The position numbers and the translations under genes were made by a program. From contig NZ_UWOT01000003.1 in assembly GCF_900604535.1 (NCBI RefSeq), positions 124,001-188,000 of the forward strand: 64,000 nucleotides of DNA. Reading direction: 5' to 3'. Position 1 is the first letter of the stretch. Every line of letters begins with the position of its first letter. Shown here in pieces: positions 61,027-64,000 of this stretch. The notes under the pieces were generated by a model that worked only from the letters and a program-made list of their open reading frames with translations, searched no databases and was not told where the DNA came from. Origin of the DNA: Romboutsia_E sp900604535. GTDB taxonomy: Bacteria > Bacillota > Clostridia > Peptostreptococcales > Peptostreptococcaceae.

Positions 61027-61058
61027 ACAAGGTGTTAGTATGATGACACCTTGTTTTT
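61027..61058 (+). terminator. Terminator at the end of the phage-like early operon
   Basis: ACAAGGTGT at 61027-61035 pairs with ACACCTTGT at 61046-61054, followed by Ts. Confidence 0.88.
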
Positions 61059-61161
61059 ATATATAGATGGATTTGAGATTGTATGAGGTCATATGAATAT
61101 ATTGAAATATTTGGTATAATTTGGAGTATATAGATTAATTTAAATAGAAAAGGAAGTATTA

Positions 61162-61803
61162 ATGCTTAAGAAATATATAGAAAATGAATTTAAAAGTTTG
61201 AAATTATATCCCAACTTTTGGTCTAGCAATGAACAATATTTATGCTTAGAGCTTGGAAGGGATATAAGTACATCAGATAATGATTATATAAAAGTTGTAT
61301 ATGATAGAGCTGTTAGTGTATTTAAAGATTTATTCAACGATAATGATGATATAATTTTTGTAATTAATGTTTATACATGGCTAGACTGTATCAATAGGTA
61401 TGAGGAAAGTAAGTGTTGTGATTTATACTATAGTAGTGTTGAGAATATAAGACTAAAACAGTACTTAAGACATAAAGCAGAATTAAAAAAAGTTAATGTT
61501 TACTCAGAATATATATCTTGTGAAGATACGGATGATAATCTTAAGAAAATAGATCATTATTATGTAAAATGTAAAGTCAAAGATATAAAATATGGATTAT
61601 TAATTGAGCAAATAACTAAAGAAGATCTAGGATATAGATTTAAAGGGTTAGCAGATTATTTTATAATAAATATTAATAAGCATTATGTATATAGAATGTG
61701 TACTGATGAATATATAGATTTAGTGTTTCTAAATAATGAAGATAGATTGAAAATAAGAGCTAAATATATAGATATAAATGATGATCAAGAAAACTATTAT
61801 TAA
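61162..61803 (+). CDS. Hypothetical protein (213 residues)
   Basis: Soluble acidic protein of 213 residues with no motif I recognise, beginning MLKKYIENEFKSLKLYPNFWSSNEQYLCLELG. It has no membrane segment or signal peptide. The predicted pattern of mixed strands and helices resembles an immunity-type or DUF3885-like protein, but I cannot assign it. AAAGGAAG precedes the ATG. It follows the phage operon terminator and has its own upstream promoter region, so it may be cargo or a host gene. Confidence 0.6.
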   Translation: MLKKYIENEFKSLKLYPNFWSSNEQYLCLELGRDISTSDNDYIKVVYDRAVSVFKDLFNDNDDIIFVINVYTWLDCINRYEESKCCDLYYSSVENIRLKQYLRHKAELKKVNVYSEYISCEDTDDNLKKIDHYYVKCKVKDIKYGLLIEQITKEDLGYRFKGLADYFIININKHYVYRMCTDEYIDLVFLNNEDRLKIRAKYIDINDDQENYY

Positions 61804-61932
61804 AATAATATAGCTATACTTAATAATAGTTAAAGAATTATTTGTATGCTTAGTATTTTGTTAACTGAATGTAACTTGAATAAGATGATAGTATACATAT
61901 AAAATAGAATTAATAAGGGAGGAGGAGTAAAT

Positions 61933-62598
61933 ATGAATAGAAGCATAGAAAATCCTATGTCAGCAATTTTTAAATGTCTAGCTACATCTGTATTATTTAT
62001 GTTCATAGGTTTTATGTTTGGACAGATATTTATACCGGTTAGTTTTGCATATTATGCAAATATGATATTTACTTTTTTAATGATAGGACTTTTAATAATG
62101 TCTTTATTATCAAGAAAAAATATAATTCCTAGAAGCTTTTCTATGAATTTTGTTTATGCATTTACTTTTATTGATGGTATTCTTACATATCCATTATTAC
62201 AATATTATTTAGAGGATTTAGGGACAGGTGTATTTACATCCATATTGGTTGCATCAATAGCGTTATTTGCAGTATTAGCTAAATTATCAAGTAGAAAAGA
62301 AGCTGGACATTATCTGGGACTAGGAAGTATATTATTCGCTGGACTTATAGGTATACTAATAGCATTGATAATTAATATATTTATAGGGGGAGCAATGCTT
62401 AGTTTATTAATAAGCATAGTGGGTGTAGTAATATTTTCTGGCTATGTTCTTTATGATATAAGTTTAATAAAGCATGAGATAGAAAATGGTGAAATAAGAG
62501 AAAAGAATGATCTCTCTCTACATGTTTTAAACCTTTACTTAGACTTTATTAATATATTACTAGATTTATTGAATATAGCATCAATTTTAGATGATTAA
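61933..62598 (+). CDS. Bax inhibitor-1 / YccA family membrane protein
   Basis: Integral membrane protein of 221 residues with seven hydrophobic helices. The C-terminal YDISLIKHEIENGE and LHVLNLYLDFINILLDLLNIA match the family's conserved end (an Asp-containing YD motif and LYLDFINLF-type helix). Members can leak calcium or protons or interact with the FtsH protease in other bacteria; the role here is unknown. AGGGAGGAGGAG is a strong ribosome site. A hairpin terminator follows. Confidence 0.85.
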   Translation: MNRSIENPMSAIFKCLATSVLFMFIGFMFGQIFIPVSFAYYANMIFTFLMIGLLIMSLLSRKNIIPRSFSMNFVYAFTFIDGILTYPLLQYYLEDLGTGVFTSILVASIALFAVLAKLSSRKEAGHYLGLGSILFAGLIGILIALIINIFIGGAMLSLLISIVGVVIFSGYVLYDISLIKHEIENGEIREKNDLSLHVLNLYLDFINILLDLLNIASILDD

Positions 62599-62613
62599 TA
62601 TATAATATTTTTA

Positions 62614-62672
62614 TAGAGGTGGCTAAACCCAATTTTAAAATGATTGGTTAAGCTATCTCTATTTTTATACAT
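62614..62672 (+). terminator. Terminator after the Bax-inhibitor-1 family gene
   Basis: AGAGGTGGCTAAACCCAAT from about 62615 pairs, with mismatches, with ATTGGTTAAGCTATCTCT ending near 62660, followed by ATTTTT. Confidence 0.75.
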
Positions 62673-62720
62673 ATAATGTTATAATAATTATAGTATAAAT
62701 ATAACAAAGGGGTGTTTATT

Positions 62721-63725
62721 ATGATAACTAATGAAGATTATATAAGATATGAACCTATGGTATATAAGATTGCTAATAAATTTAAAAATAATATATATAA
62801 ATTAGAGATAGAGGATTTAGTTCAAATAGGGTCTATGGGTTTTATAAGAGGGTTTAATACATATGACGATACAAGGGATTGTAAAAAAGATACTTGGATA
62901 TATTCATGTATAAAGAGAGCTATATTAAGAGAATTTCAAAATTTAAAGAGAATAAAAAGACAATCTTTAGCTAATTCAATATCAATAGATACACCTATAG
63001 GTGGACTGGATGAGGATATAACAATAGCTGATACGATAGAAGATATAAATATAAATGTATCAGATGAAACTATAGATAAAATAACAATAGAAGCCTATAA
63101 AAAAGAAGTAAATATGATATTAAATGGAATAGAACATTATATTGCTTATGAAACCTTATTTACTGATAAGACATTAACTGAGGTATCAGCTTCAAAAGGA
63201 ATAGAATACTCAAAGGCAAAGCATATACAAAATAAAGCATTTAGAGAATTAAAGTTTAAGAGTAAATTAATACGTTCTAAGTATATGGAGTTAAAAGAGC
63301 AAGAGGCGGAGAATAACATAATTAATTTATATAAAGATCCTGCAAAATCAATTTATATTCATGAAATAAGCAAAGAATTAAGAAATAAATACAGACATGA
63401 GCTTGATGTTATAGATACTATACAAACTATATTTGATGGACTAGATACATATAAGAGGAATAAGGTTATACAAGGATTTATATTAAGTTTAGATGATATT
63501 GTAGAAGCTAAAGATCTATTTATATATAAAACTATTGCAGAAGGTAATAGAGCTTATCTAAAGGATAAATATAGCTTTAGTGATATTTATTTTGTGGAAG
63601 ATAGAATAAAAAATACTATTTCTAAAAATAAAGATTTAGTATATGATTTATGGATAAGTTTTAATGACAATTATAAAGAAGATTTAAATAATGAATTTGA
63701 TAAAAGTATTATTTTCGATAGATAG
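62721..63725 (+). CDS. Sigma-70-family factor with an extra C-terminal domain
   Basis: Protein of 334 residues. The first 85 residues are sigma region 2 (MVYKIANKFKNN, LEIEDLVQIGSMGFIRGFNTYD, DTWIYSCIKRAILREFQNLKR). A weak region-4-like helix-turn-helix lies at about 150-185 (LTEVSASKGIEYSKAKHIQNKAFRELK). The last 140 residues, from about 200 on, match nothing I know. The upstream GTG at 62712 overlaps the ribosome site AAAGGGGTG, so ATG 62721 is chosen. It could be an element-borne factor or a host accessory sigma factor. Confidence 0.8.
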   Translation: MITNEDYIRYEPMVYKIANKFKNNIYKLEIEDLVQIGSMGFIRGFNTYDDTRDCKKDTWIYSCIKRAILREFQNLKRIKRQSLANSISIDTPIGGLDEDITIADTIEDININVSDETIDKITIEAYKKEVNMILNGIEHYIAYETLFTDKTLTEVSASKGIEYSKAKHIQNKAFRELKFKSKLIRSKYMELKEQEAENNIINLYKDPAKSIYIHEISKELRNKYRHELDVIDTIQTIFDGLDTYKRNKVIQGFILSLDDIVEAKDLFIYKTIAEGNRAYLKDKYSFSDIYFVEDRIKNTISKNKDLVYDLWISFNDNYKEDLNNEFDKSIIFDR

Positions 63726-63867
63726 AGTAGTAGATAATAGTAATAATATTTTTAATAGTAATCAAGTTACCTTAGATATGATTTTAGGACTATAAAAATA
63801 TCTTCTATGGGTTACAGAGAGGTTTTGAATAATAAATAAGGTAATTATACCCATACATAGAGTTAAA

Positions 63868-63908
63868 AAAGAAACTAGGCTAAATAAATGGCTTAGTTTC
63901 TTTTTTAT
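63868..63908 (+). terminator. Terminator near the window end
   Basis: AAGAAACTA plus GGC pairs with GGC plus TTAGTTTCTT, followed by a T-run. The rest of 63726-64000 shows no gene; TTTCCATTTTTGGAA near 63914-63928 is a short palindrome. Confidence 0.8.
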
Positions 63909-64000
63909 TTCGTTTCCATTTTTGGAATCGTTAATATTTATTTAATATCTAATGTTTTATTGAGGTATCAGAGATTGCATTTATTACGGTAAGGTTACGG

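Noticed and set aside
1..64000. Insertion sequences, tRNA or rRNA genes
   Set aside because: No transposase frame, terminal inverted repeats around one, tRNA cloverleaf (other than tmRNA) or rRNA sequence was seen.

Overview
The window comes from the chromosome of a very AT-rich, low-GC Gram-positive anaerobe. The best fit is family Peptostreptococcaceae (the Clostridioides / Paraclostridium / Romboutsia / Terrisporobacter group). Reasons: the AT-heavy codon use, the hslO-sigL-cggR-gap-pgk-tpi-gpmI-eno order, the secG-rnr-smpB-ssrA order, a four-subunit ferredoxin-linked 2-oxoacid oxidoreductase, sigma-54 with a TyrR-type activator, and CcpA-type sites of the clostridial kind. I cannot name the species.

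1-10.8 kb is housekeeping: a methyltransferase, Hsp33, sigma-54 (rpoN/sigL), then CggR and the lower-glycolysis genes. A recognisable CggR operator lies ahead of cggR. 10.8-23.7 kb is a galactarate/glucarate (hexarate) catabolic region: a GntP-type permease, glycerate kinase, a CdaR-type regulator, galactarate and glucarate dehydratases, a DapA-family enzyme where GarL would be expected, and tartronate-semialdehyde reductase. It is followed by extra copies of pyruvate kinase and enolase, so the route from hexarate to pyruvate is encoded in one place. Two promoters share a 28-bp motif that is probably the CdaR operator. The second enolase is almost identical to the glycolytic one over 950 bp but diverged at its 5' end, which indicates gene conversion. 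24-28 kb is a second glycerate module (glycerate kinase, GntP permease, pyruvate kinase).

28-35.8 kb is a sigma-54-controlled methionine fermentation locus. A TyrR-like ACT-PAS-AAA+-HTH activator is followed by three TyrR-box palindromes, a cre-like site and a -24/-12 promoter, then methionine gamma-lyase, a 2-oxoacid:ferredoxin oxidoreductase (four subunits) and an NhaC-family transporter. The predicted path is methionine to 2-oxobutyrate to propionyl-CoA. Long intergenic hairpins divide the operon into segments.

35.9-46.4 kb is accessory metabolism: a DUF362 protein with an EF-hand and no conventional start codon, then an AraC regulator / APC-type amino-acid permease / GH2 beta-galactosidase cassette bounded by perfect 51-bp direct repeats, and a MacB-like ABC exporter behind six 11-bp phased repeats. 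46.5-51.7 kb is the secG-rnr-smpB-ssrA block, interrupted by an AEC-family permease.

51.8-61.1 kb is a mobile element of temperate-phage type next to ssrA: a GHKL-ATPase / STAS-like / membrane-protein operon of unknown function (a candidate signalling or defence cargo), a tyrosine integrase, long tandem repeats, a repressor/Cro switch with four operators, an excisionase-like protein, a replisome organiser, DnaB and small phage genes. No capsid, tail, portal or lysis genes are seen. 61.1-64 kb holds an unknown protein, a Bax-inhibitor-1 family membrane protein and a sigma-70-like factor with an extra C-terminal domain.
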